Assembly: GCA_031407765.1 (NCBI GenBank)
Contig: JANOIR010000354.1
Coordinates: 1-31,397, forward strand
DNA length: 31,397 nucleotides
Origin: JBDSLU01 sp031407765
GTDB lineage: Bacteria > Acidobacteriota > Vicinamibacteria > Vicinamibacterales > Vicinamibacteraceae
Direction of reading: 5' to 3'
A model generated the notes under the pieces. It did not search any database. It worked only from the letters and a program-made list of their open reading frames with translations, and was not told the origin of the DNA. Shown here one piece after another: positions 24,283-31,397 of this stretch; within the stretch, counting starts at the first letter, position 1; the number at the start of each line of letters is the position of its first letter. A program made the translations under genes and the position numbers.

Positions 24283-25529
24283 GCGGTCACCTCGGCGGCC
24301 GACGTGCCGGCGTACCAGGTCTCGAACTCCTTGAAGGCGCGCCCGAGCGCGACCGGCCGGGAGACGCCGTCGGCGACGACCTCGGCGGTCTTGTAGCCGT
24401 TGCCGGTGATGCAGATCACGATCGACTCGTCGCGCGGGATGCGGCCCTGCTCGATCAGCTTCTTGGTGACGGCCATCGTGGTGCCGCCCGCCGGCTCGGT
24501 GAAGATGCCTTCGGTCTCGGCGAGCAGATGGATGCCGGCCCGGATCTCGTCGTCGGTCGCCGATTCGGCCCACCCGCCCGTTTCCTTCAGCACCTCGATC
24601 ACCTGGAAGCCGTCAGCCGGGTTGCCGATGGCGATCGACTTGGCGATGGTGTCGGGCCGCACCGGATCGGGATGGTCGATGCCGGCGTGCAGCGCCCGGA
24701 CGACCGGGGCGCAGCCGGTCGCCTGCGCCGCGTAGATCTTCGGCATCGCGCCGTCGACGAGGCCGACGGTGCGGGCCTCACGGAAGGCGCGGGCGATGCG
24801 CGGCAGCAGCGTGCCGCCGGCGACGGGGGAGACGACGTGCTGAGGCATCCGCCAGCCGAGCTGCTCGACGATCTCGAAGCCGAAGGTCTTGGCGCCTTCG
24901 GCGTAGTAGGTGCGCAGGTTGATGTTGGCGAAGCCCCAGCGGTACTTGTCGGCGATCTGCGTGCACAGCCGGTTGACGTCGTCGTAGTTGCCACGGATCG
25001 CCATCAGCTTCGGCTGGTAGATGCCAGACCCGACGACCTTGTTCGGCTCGAGGTTGTCCGGGATGAAGACGTAGCAGGTCAGGCCCAGCCGCGCCGCGTG
25101 CGCGGCGACGCTGTTGCCCAGGTTACCGGTCGAAGCGCAGCTGAACACGTCGAAGCCGAGCTCGACGGCGCGGGTCGCGGCGACCGACACCACGCGATCC
25201 TTGTAGGACAGCGTCGGGTGGTTGACGCCGTCGTCCTTGACGTAGAGCTCCTTGACGCCGAGGCGCGCCGCCAGGCGGTCGGCGCGGACCAGCGGCGTGA
25301 AGCCCGAGGTGAAGCCGGTGCGCGGCTCGCCGGTGATCGGCAGCAGCTCGCGGTAGCGCCACAGGTTGCGCGGCCGCTCGGCGATCGCTTCGCGTGTCAT
25401 CGTGCGCCGCGCCACGTCGTAGTCGTAGACGGCCTCGAGGGGGCCGAAGCACTTGTCGCAGACGAACAGTGCCTCGGCCGGGAACGGCGCCCGGCACACG
25501 TGGCACTGCAGGCCGGTCAACGCGGTCAT
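24279..25529 (-). CDS. thrC: threonine synthase with N-terminal zinc ribbon
   Basis: A 416-residue PLP enzyme converting O-phosphohomoserine to threonine. AGGAG lies 8 nt before ATG 25529, which overlaps the thrB stop (ATGA). A zinc ribbon is formed by C9/C12 and C24/C27 (CHVC, CDKC), as in the archaeal/actinobacterial-type synthases. The PLP lysine is K110 in NHPTLSYKDRV, and the phosphate loop is in SCASTGNLGNSVAAHAA. The C-terminal part has GIFTEPAGGTTMAV and VICITGNGYKT. It is third in hom-thrB-thrC-lysC. Confidence 0.96.
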   Translation of the reverse strand: MTALTGLQCHVCRAPFPAEALFVCDKCFGPLEAVYDYDVARRTMTREAIAERPRNLWRYRELLPITGEPRTGFTSGFTPLVRADRLAARLGVKELYVKDDGVNHPTLSYKDRVVSVAATRAVELGFDVFSCASTGNLGNSVAAHAARLGLTCYVFIPDNLEPNKVVGSGIYQPKLMAIRGNYDDVNRLCTQIADKYRWGFANINLRTYYAEGAKTFGFEIVEQLGWRMPQHVVSPVAGGTLLPRIARAFREARTVGLVDGAMPKIYAAQATGCAPVVRALHAGIDHPDPVRPDTIAKSIAIGNPADGFQVIEVLKETGGWAESATDDEIRAGIHLLAETEGIFTEPAGGTTMAVTKKLIEQGRIPRDESIVICITGNGYKTAEVVADGVSRPVALGRAFKEFETWYAGTSAAEVTA

Positions 25530-26479
25530 GCGGGGACTCCTGACGGAAGGACAGCCGGCGCGATGCGGACACGCACGGCGTCGGGCTGATGCACGTCGAG
25601 CGTGCGCACCGCGCACGCCAGGCCCAGGCGGGCATAGAGATCGGTGAAGCAGCGCTCCGCCGCCCCGGCATCGTCGAGCACGAAGGCACCGATCGACGGG
25701 CCGGCGCCGCTGAGGAACGCGCCGAGCATGGTGGGATGGCGGAAGGCGAGCGCGTCGGCGAGGCCGGGCACGAGCGGCGCGCGATACGGCTGGTGCAGGC
25801 GATCGTCGAGCGCGGCGGCGATCGCGTCCAGGCTGCCGGTGTGGATGGCCTGGAGCAGCAGCGCGGTCCGTTGCACGTTGAAGACGGCGTCGGCGCGGGT
25901 CAGCATCGGCGGCAGCACGCCGCGCGCCTTGGCGGTGGCCAGGCCGACACGCGGGGTCGCGATGACCACGCGGACGCGGGCCGGCCAGGCGCTGGCGACG
26001 CTGGTCACGCCGCCGGGGCCCTGGCAGCTGGCGGTGAGCCCTCCGAGAATCGAGGCGCTGACGTTGTCGGGATGGCCTTCGAGCGCGGTCGCGGCGTCGA
26101 GGAGGCGCCCGGTGTCCTCGTCGCCGCAGAGGACGTGCACGAGGCGCAGGCCGGCGACGATGGCTGCGGCGCTGCTGCCCAGGCCGGCCTGGATCGGGAT
26201 CCCGCTGCGGACGGCGAGGTCGAGCGACGGCAGCCGCACGCCGCGGCGTCCGGCTTCGTCGGCGATGGCGGCCGCAATCGCGTTGTCGCCGGCCGGGGTG
26301 CCACCGGCGAAGTCGAAGCGGAGGCGTCCTGCGCCGTCGTCGACCGCGGCGACGACATCGACCTCGAGGTAGATCTGGAGCGCGAGGCCGAGAGCGTCGA
26401 AGCCGGGACCGAGGTTCGAGGTCGAGCCCGGTACTCGGAGTCGCAGTCCGCGCGCGCGATCGATAGCCACGGACATCAT
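25526..26479 (-). CDS. thrB: homoserine kinase
   Basis: A 317-residue GHMP-family kinase phosphorylating homoserine. The N-terminal GHMP signature is VPGSTSNLGPGFDALGLAL (about 15-33). The ATP loop is IPIQAGLGSSAAAIVAGL near residue 90-110, and the C-terminal GAFLSGAGPSIGAFV is the third motif. Two adjacent ATGs are possible: 26479, overlapping the hom stop in ATGA, and 26476. Either couples its translation to hom. The stop overlaps the thrC start by 4 bases. Confidence 0.95.
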   Translation of the reverse strand: MMSVAIDRARGLRLRVPGSTSNLGPGFDALGLALQIYLEVDVVAAVDDGAGRLRFDFAGGTPAGDNAIAAAIADEAGRRGVRLPSLDLAVRSGIPIQAGLGSSAAAIVAGLRLVHVLCGDEDTGRLLDAATALEGHPDNVSASILGGLTASCQGPGGVTSVASAWPARVRVVIATPRVGLATAKARGVLPPMLTRADAVFNVQRTALLLQAIHTGSLDAIAAALDDRLHQPYRAPLVPGLADALAFRHPTMLGAFLSGAGPSIGAFVLDDAGAAERCFTDLYARLGLACAVRTLDVHQPDAVRVRIAPAVLPSGVPA

Positions 26480-27735
26480 TCCACGATCGGCAGGCACACC
26501 GGGCGCTCGACGTGGAAGTCGAGCGGCGCGATCTCGTCGACGGCGCGATCGACCAGCTCGCGCCGCGCCGGTTCGAGCGTGACCACGAACGGCAGCGCGT
26601 CTTTCGGCCAGCCGCCTTCCTGGAGCACGGCGTCGATGTTCAGGTCGTGCCGCGACAGGGCGTTGGCCAGCGCGGCGATGATCCCGGGCTTGTCGCGGAC
26701 GACGAGCCGGAGGTAGTGAGGGAAGGCGCGCCGCGAGTCGACCGACGCCGGCCGATCGTCGGCGACCTCGAACCAGCCCGGGGGTGACGAATGCCGCACG
26801 ATCGAGAGTACGTCGGACAGCACCGCGACGGCGGTTGGATCGCCGCCGGCGCCGCGGCCGAAGAAGCCGGTCTCGCCGCCGCGCTCGCCGAGCGTCAGCA
26901 CCAGGTTCTCGGATCCGCGCACCCGCGCCAGCACGGAGCCGTTCTTGACGAGCGCCGGCTCGACGGCGGCGTCGACGGCGCGCCCGTTGCCATCTCCATC
27001 CTCGTGACGCTCGACCCGCGACACCTGCCGGATCGTGTAGCCGAGGCGACGCGCGTAGATGAAGTCGACGTCCCTGAGCGGCCGGATCGAGCGGCACGGG
27101 ACGTCGTCGGGCCGCAGCGCGACGTGGAGGCCGATGCGGGCCAGGATGCAGAGCTTGGCGCGCGCGTCGTAACCGTCGAGGTCGTCGGTCGGGTCGGCTT
27201 CGGCGAAGCCCTTGGCCTGCGCATCGGCGAGCACCGCGTCGAACGAGATCCGCTCCGCCTCCATGCGCGTGAGCATGTAGTTGCAGGTGCCGTTCAGGAT
27301 GCCCGAGATGCGCTTCAGCGCATCGCCGGCGAGCCCTTCGCGGATCGCCCGGATCACGGGTATGCCGCCGGCGACGGCCGCCTCGAACCCGAAGTGGACG
27401 CCCTGCTGACCGGCCAGGCGCAGCAACTCGCCGCCCTCGTGCGCGATCAGCTGCTTGTTGGCGGTGACGACCGACTTCCGGGCGGCGATCGCGGCGCGGT
27501 TGTAGCGGCCGGCCGGATCGAGCCCGCCGATGACTTCGACGATCAGATCGACATCCGGGCCGAGCAGGTCGTCGAACCGCTCGGTCCACGTCACCGACGG
27601 CGGGATCCAGTCGACGCGCTTGCGCGCGATCTGGCGATTGCAGATGTGTGTCAGCGTGAGCGGTGCCGACGAGGCGAGGATCAACCGGGCCACGGCCTGG
27701 CCGACCGTGCCGAAACCAAGGAGCGCGACGTTCAC
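26476..27735 (-). CDS. hom: homoserine dehydrogenase
   Basis: A 419-residue enzyme reducing aspartate semialdehyde to homoserine. The Rossmann motif GFGTVG is at residues 7-12. The family block GGIPVIRAIREGLAGD is followed by ISGILNGTCNYMLTRM and the catalytic region KGFAEADPTDDLDGYDARAK. A C-terminal ACT domain (LRLVVRDKPGIIAALANAL) suggests threonine feedback. The GTG start at 27735 has no ribosome site and follows TATAAT by only 6 nt, so this four-gene operon probably begins with a leaderless start. The catalytic and NAD(P)-binding segments are complete. Confidence 0.96.
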   Translation of the reverse strand: MNVALLGFGTVGQAVARLILASSAPLTLTHICNRQIARKRVDWIPPSVTWTERFDDLLGPDVDLIVEVIGGLDPAGRYNRAAIAARKSVVTANKQLIAHEGGELLRLAGQQGVHFGFEAAVAGGIPVIRAIREGLAGDALKRISGILNGTCNYMLTRMEAERISFDAVLADAQAKGFAEADPTDDLDGYDARAKLCILARIGLHVALRPDDVPCRSIRPLRDVDFIYARRLGYTIRQVSRVERHEDGDGNGRAVDAAVEPALVKNGSVLARVRGSENLVLTLGERGGETGFFGRGAGGDPTAVAVLSDVLSIVRHSSPPGWFEVADDRPASVDSRRAFPHYLRLVVRDKPGIIAALANALSRHDLNIDAVLQEGGWPKDALPFVVTLEPARRELVDRAVDEIAPLDFHVERPVCLPIVE

Positions 27736-27741
27736 GCGCTC

Positions 27742-27765
27742 ATTATATGGGCGCGTCCGGACGCG
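27742..27765 (-). promoter_or_regulatory. thr operon promoter with palindromic operator candidate
   Basis: On the minus strand TATAAT (27742-27747) is 6 nt before GTG 27735. Just upstream, CGCGTCCGGACGCG (27752-27765) is a perfect 14-bp palindrome filling the spacer region, where a bound dimer would block RNA polymerase. The -35 is weak (CCGACT at an 18-bp distance). The operator role is inferred. Confidence 0.5.
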
Positions 27766-27792
27766 AGTCGGCCGTATGACACTGCTGGTTTT

Positions 27793-27898
27793 GCGGTCGC
27801 GCTCTCACGCGCGACCGCGGGCCGCCCCTTGGGCGTGCCGGCTGCTATGCGCGGCGCTGGGCGCGCCGCGGCGCCGTCACGCGGGCGGCGGAGTGTTG
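27793..27898 (+). repeat. structured GC-rich dispersed repeat, copy A
   Basis: It begins with a perfect 10-bp hairpin, GCGGTCGCGC (27793-27802) and GCGCGACCGC (27809-27818) around TCTCAC. A smaller hairpin CGCCC-CTT-GGGCG follows, then the 25-nt core at 27843-27867 shared (23/25) with copy B at 14780-14804 and a GGCGCCG...ACGCGGGCG tail. No gene lies in 27736-27950. Confidence 0.6.
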
Positions 27899-27943
27899 GC
27901 GGCCCCGCTCTCACGCGGGCCCGCGGGCCGCCCTTTGGGCGTG
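27899..27943 (+). repeat. partial second copy of the dispersed repeat hairpin, copy A'
   Basis: Positions 27907-27943 match 27801-27837 at 34 of 37 bases without gaps. The TCTCAC loop is kept, and one stem pair has changed G-C to C-G on both sides, which preserves pairing. The core segment of copy A is absent. It ends 8 bp before the stop of the gene at 27951. Confidence 0.65.
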
Positions 27944-27950
27944 GACTCGT

Positions 27951-28508
27951 CTACCGCAGCAGCTGCCGCGCCTTCCGCATCTCCGCGGACTGCGGCGTGT
28001 TGAGCGCCACCGCTGCGTCGATCAGCTTGGCGCCATTCCCCGCCGGCTCCGCCCGCATCGTCCACTGCTCCTTCTCGCGCCCCTGGAGCATGTCCCACTC
28101 GTAGACCCGCGACGCCTGCCGATAGGCCTCGGTCAGGAAGCCGGCGTCGAACAGCGCGTTGGCATCGGCCGGATTGGCCTGGGCGCGCGTCTCGAACGTC
28201 TTCAGCAGCGACGCCGCGACCGCCTTGTCGCGCGACGCGTAGATCGTGGCGCGGCGCAGCGTCTCCATCCGCGCCGAGACCGGCATCGCGGCCGTGAGCA
28301 GCTTGGGGACGTCGGCCGGCAGCCGGCTCACCTCGTAGCCGGGGTCCGGACTGTTCCAGCCGGCGGCGGTCGCACCCCAGGGCAGCGACGGGTTCCCGCT
28401 CAGCTCGAAGGCGTGGCAGATGAACGGCGGCCCGGCGACGGCAGGCGCGGCGGTGGCCAGGGCGGCGGCGGCGAACGCGGCGGCGACGAGTGGACGGTTG
28501 AACAGCAT
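27951..28508 (-). CDS. secreted protein of unknown function
   Basis: A 185-residue exported protein. ATG 28508 has AAGGAG 6 nt upstream. Signal peptide FNRPLVAAAFAAAALATAAP then AVA before GPPFICHAFE. The mature N-terminus has a lone Cys and the phrase GNPSLPWG. The rest is helical (METLRRATIYASRDKAVAAS, LLKTFETRAQANPADANALFD, AYRQASRVYEWD) with TPR-like spacing but no clear repeat. I do not recognise a named family. Upstream (28509-28659) there is no gene; downstream lie the structured repeats. Confidence 0.7.
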   Translation of the reverse strand: MLFNRPLVAAAFAAAALATAAPAVAGPPFICHAFELSGNPSLPWGATAAGWNSPDPGYEVSRLPADVPKLLTAAMPVSARMETLRRATIYASRDKAVAASLLKTFETRAQANPADANALFDAGFLTEAYRQASRVYEWDMLQGREKEQWTMRAEPAGNGAKLIDAAVALNTPQSAEMRKARQLLR

Positions 28509-28659
28509 CGAAAGCTCCTTGGAAGCGGTGGCGTCAGCGCCACGATTCAAACCGAACGCCGAACCGAAGGTGGAGGCGTCGGCCTGTGGTGAACCTTGCC
28601 GTCTGTGACGGCGCTCCAGGGAGGGAGGAGGCGTGAGGTAACGGTGACATCCCAGTAAA

Positions 28660-31397
28660 TCAGGGGATTTTGACCGCGTACAGGGTGTGGTGCGTCAGCA
28701 GGTAGAGGGTCCGGCCGTCGGGCCCACCGAAGCGGAGCCCGGTCGGCCGCTCGGGCACGTCGATCCGGCCCGACAGCTCGCCGGTCTTCCGGTAGACGAA
28801 GATCTGGCCGTTGGCGACGTAGACGTTGCCCTGCCGATCGGCCACCACGCTCTCCCCGCCGCGCTCGGCGAACGGCTGGAGATCCCCGAGCGTGCCGTCG
28901 TCGCGCAGGACGCCGCGGTAGGTGCGGTTCTCGGCCCCGCTCGACAGGTAGACGCGCTCGCCCGGGCGCGCCGGGATCAGGCTGAACGTGTCGAGGGCGT
29001 GCGACCAGCGCCAGCCCGTCTCGTCCATGCCCGGATACGAGCCGCCGGGGCCTTGCGCGAAGACCCGGCCGGCGGGCAGCACCAGGGTGCCATCCGGCGA
29101 GACGTAGGCCCGCGGCTGAGCGGTCGTCACCTCGTGGGTGAACATCTGCTGCAAGGTCTCGTACTCGTAGGTGGCCCGATCGAGATGGCTGCGGAACTGG
29201 CCGTCGGCCCAGACGGTGGATGGGAGCAGGAACGTCGTCTCGCGCCCGGCCGGTCGGTCCTTCGGTTCGAGCACGGCCAGCGCGTCACGCGGCCCATCGG
29301 GCTTGAAGGCGAACACCGTGCCCGCTCGGCCGGCCATCGAGAGCACCAGCACGTTCCCTGATCGATCGACGCCGAGGTTGACGGCGTCGAGCGGCGCGTC
29401 ACGGACGATCTTCAGGCCGGCCGGCCGCGACCACGAGAAGATGCGCTGCTGGTGGCGATCGACGAAGTAGAGCGTGCCCGCGGCGTCCACGGCCGCACCC
29501 GCGATCGAATGGAAGTCGCCGGCGAGCTTCTCGACGGCGGCCTTCAGGACGGGCACCGGCCGCTGGTCGGGCCGCTTCGACGCCGGCAGCGCCGGGTTCA
29601 GGTCGAGGACGGCGAACAGCCGCTCGCGCACCTCGCGACCGGTCGTCATGTCCTGCAGCGCGTTGTCGAAGGCGAACTTGCCGGCCCGCAGCTTGGTGCC
29701 GCAACCGTTGGCGTCGCACACGCCGTAGCCATGCTCCGAGTTCACCTGCACGTTGCGGAAGCGGATGCCGCTCGATCCGTAGACGCGGATCGCAGCCGGA
29801 AACGGGTTGTAGCTGCGGCTCACGCGGTAAGCGCGATAGTTCGCGATGGTGATGTTCTTCGAGTCGCTGATGTCGAAGGCCACGGCCTCCGGGCTCGACG
29901 ACACCTCCTCTTCGGTCTGCGGGCCGTGGAACTCCCAGTTCTCGACCCGATCGAGCGTGATCTCGCCGTAGAGGTGATGCTCGGCCGACAGCTCGTAGAC
30001 GACGCCGGGCGTGGTCGTGTCGGAGACGTAGAACCCTGACTGCGCGTTGGGCGCGGCGCTCCAGATCGTGTGGAACGTGCCGCCGCCCCCCTTGGTAACC
30101 CAGACGCTCGGATACTGCGCACCGCCGCGGCCGCGGCCGCCCGGGCCCGGCGGGCCCGGCGCGGACCAGTGGATCATGATGTCGTTCAGGTACGACTCGC
30201 GGCCGGCCATCCACAGGACCGCGGTCGCGCGCGGGTTGGTCGCGCCCGGGAAGACGCCGAGGCCGCTGACGATCGTCCGGCCGCCCTGCGGCGCCAGGAG
30301 CACCGCCTTCGGCTCGCCGACGCCGGCGAACGCCTCGACGCGATCGGCGAGGTCGATCCGTGTCGTGCTCGGGTGCAGGGCGATCAGCGCGGTGTCCGCC
30401 TTCAGCGCGATGGTGTCGCTGACGACGTAGGTGCCCGACGGGAAATACAGCACGCGCGTGCCGTCGACCGCGGCCTGCAACGCCTTCGTGTCGTCGGTCT
30501 TCCCGTCGCCCTTCACGCCGAGCGTCCGCACGTTGACCCATTGCGCCATCGGCGGCAGCGCGGGCAGTGCCGGCGGGAGCGGCGCGGGTGCAGCTGACAA
30601 CGGCTCCACCTCGAACAGCTCATCGATGCGGCCGGTGCTCTCGACACCTCGGACGAACACGCCGTAGTTGTAGCGACGGACCCGGACGGGCGAACCCAGC
30701 CGCAGCACGGAATTTCGCGTGCGCACGCCCACAAAGACCTGGGTGTCGATGCAGACGACGCCCTCGGCACCGATCTGGGTCAGCGCATTGTGCGGCTGGT
30801 CGAACACGACGGCGGTCCCGACGTTCTCGAAACGCGTGTCCTTCAGCCAGAGGTTGTCGGAGTAGCCCTTGTCGATGCTGATCCCAACCGGCACGTTGCG
30901 AAACGTGGTGCGCACCACGGTCAGTCCGGCCTGGTGCTCGCGGATGGCCGCCTCACGCTGCCCCTCGAAGACGGAATCGATCAGCGTGTAGGGCCAGAAC
31001 GGCGACGTGCTGGTCGCCATGATCCCGTAGCGTCCGCCCTGAAAGCGCAGGTTCTGTCCGACGTTACCGACTTCGATGATCCCGGCAAGCCCGGACCCGA
31101 TGCGGAAGTCGATGTCGCTCAGAATCCCGTGCTGCGCGACGTGGAAGCGGACGGCGACCGCGGCCGGGTTGCCGTCGCCGATCTCGAAGTCGACGTTCAT
31201 CATCGACGAGTAGAACGTCGTCTGGTTGGCGTCGGGGATGGCGTCGTTCGGCGGCACGAGGCCGGGCGGTGGGAACGCCACCCGCGCCGCGCCGCCCTGG
31301 CCGCCGGCGCCGGGTCGCGCGTTGGTGAAATGCATCATCACGCCGAGCCCCGTCTGGAAGCCGGGCGTCCGCTCGGGCAGCCCGAAGACCGGACGCG
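28660..31397 (-). CDS. beta-helix (pectate-lyase-3-like) plus propeller protein, N-terminus missing
   Basis: At least 912 residues; the frame stays open to the right edge, reading PVFGLPERTPGFQTGLGVMM into HFTNARPG, so the internal GTG at 31341 is not taken as the start and the true start lies outside. The first half is right-handed parallel beta-helix with two runs. The second opens with VRTLGVKGDGKTDDTKALQA and VLYFPSGTYVVSDTI, the standard pectate-lyase-3/GH28-like entry motif. The last ~260 residues look like an SMP-30/NHL-type propeller (AAVDAAGTLYFVDRHQQRIF, VNLGVDRSGNVLVLS, VVADRQGNVYVANGQIFVYR). Probably an extracellular polysaccharide-acting or binding protein. Catalytic residues cannot be fixed by eye. 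Confidence 0.82.
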   Translation of the reverse strand, partial: RPVFGLPERTPGFQTGLGVMMHFTNARPGAGGQGGAARVAFPPPGLVPPNDAIPDANQTTFYSSMMNVDFEIGDGNPAAVAVRFHVAQHGILSDIDFRIGSGLAGIIEVGNVGQNLRFQGGRYGIMATSTSPFWPYTLIDSVFEGQREAAIREHQAGLTVVRTTFRNVPVGISIDKGYSDNLWLKDTRFENVGTAVVFDQPHNALTQIGAEGVVCIDTQVFVGVRTRNSVLRLGSPVRVRRYNYGVFVRGVESTGRIDELFEVEPLSAAPAPLPPALPALPPMAQWVNVRTLGVKGDGKTDDTKALQAAVDGTRVLYFPSGTYVVSDTIALKADTALIALHPSTTRIDLADRVEAFAGVGEPKAVLLAPQGGRTIVSGLGVFPGATNPRATAVLWMAGRESYLNDIMIHWSAPGPPGPGGRGRGGAQYPSVWVTKGGGGTFHTIWSAAPNAQSGFYVSDTTTPGVVYELSAEHHLYGEITLDRVENWEFHGPQTEEEVSSSPEAVAFDISDSKNITIANYRAYRVSRSYNPFPAAIRVYGSSGIRFRNVQVNSEHGYGVCDANGCGTKLRAGKFAFDNALQDMTTGREVRERLFAVLDLNPALPASKRPDQRPVPVLKAAVEKLAGDFHSIAGAAVDAAGTLYFVDRHQQRIFSWSRPAGLKIVRDAPLDAVNLGVDRSGNVLVLSMAGRAGTVFAFKPDGPRDALAVLEPKDRPAGRETTFLLPSTVWADGQFRSHLDRATYEYETLQQMFTHEVTTAQPRAYVSPDGTLVLPAGRVFAQGPGGSYPGMDETGWRWSHALDTFSLIPARPGERVYLSSGAENRTYRGVLRDDGTLGDLQPFAERGGESVVADRQGNVYVANGQIFVYRKTGELSGRIDVPERPTGLRFGGPDGRTLYLLTHHTLYAVKIP

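Noticed and set aside
31341..31341. GTG at 31341 as the start of the beta-helix protein
   Set aside because: The same frame continues upstream to the window edge with protein-like sequence (GLPERTPGFQTGLG), so the gene is truncated by the window.

Overview
The window is about 31 kb of very GC-rich bacterial DNA with dense, mostly single-copy chromosomal genes. A VWFA-related domain protein of the acidobacterial type, DUF2911 and DUF4920 secreted proteins, TPR and FLAEGATG-repeat secreted proteins, a beta-helix/propeller exoprotein and an orphan FlhB-tail protein together point to Acidobacteriota, probably class Vicinamibacteria. The lineage is inferred from gene content only; there is no rRNA here.

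Layout. 1-336: tRNA-Glu(UUC) on the minus strand, with a promoter and a duplicated copy of part of its 3' end. 337-6535: a small membrane protein, a secreted retropepsin-like protease, a large secreted repeat protein followed by a relic of a DUF2961 (GH172-like) gene, and a secreted TPR protein. 6624-9271: a YjfB-like motility peptide and a membrane HD-GYP/GAF/GGDEF cyclic-di-GMP enzyme. 9302-9758: a gene-poor stretch. 9759-12757: a small unknown protein converging on the DUF4920-ppk1 pair. 12851-14285: FliK-like and FlhX-like flagellar export genes. 14354-14701: an ABM-like protein. 14862-19554: a minus-strand operon hemE-hemY-lipoprotein methyltransferase-rocF-DUF2911. 19686-21415: a coupled pair of proteins with low-complexity basic tails, the first one frameshifted. 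21472-22791: the VWFA protein. 22957-27735: a threonine/lysine operon hom-thrB-thrC-lysC, each junction a 4-base overlap. 27951-31397: a secreted unknown protein and a truncated beta-helix/propeller protein running off the right edge.

How the genes work together. The four-gene aspartate-family operon supplies aspartate kinase, homoserine dehydrogenase, homoserine kinase and threonine synthase; aspartate-semialdehyde dehydrogenase is not in the window. hemE and hemY are two steps of haem synthesis, without hemH beside them. The cyclic-di-GMP enzyme, YjfB peptide, FliK-like and FlhX-like genes are all linked to motility or surface behaviour.

The most unusual signals are non-coding. One is a 164-bp near-symmetric palindrome between the VWFA and lysC stop codons. 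Another is a structured GC-rich repeat present at 14752-14855 and 27793-27943, with a covarying hairpin. A third is a recurrent promoter layout with a TAnnnT box only 6-9 nt before the start codon, which predicts leaderless mRNAs. Also notable are a lipobox-bearing O-methyltransferase with an altered metal-ligand pair and a frameshifted PD-(D/E)XK-like protein with a histone-H1-like tail.
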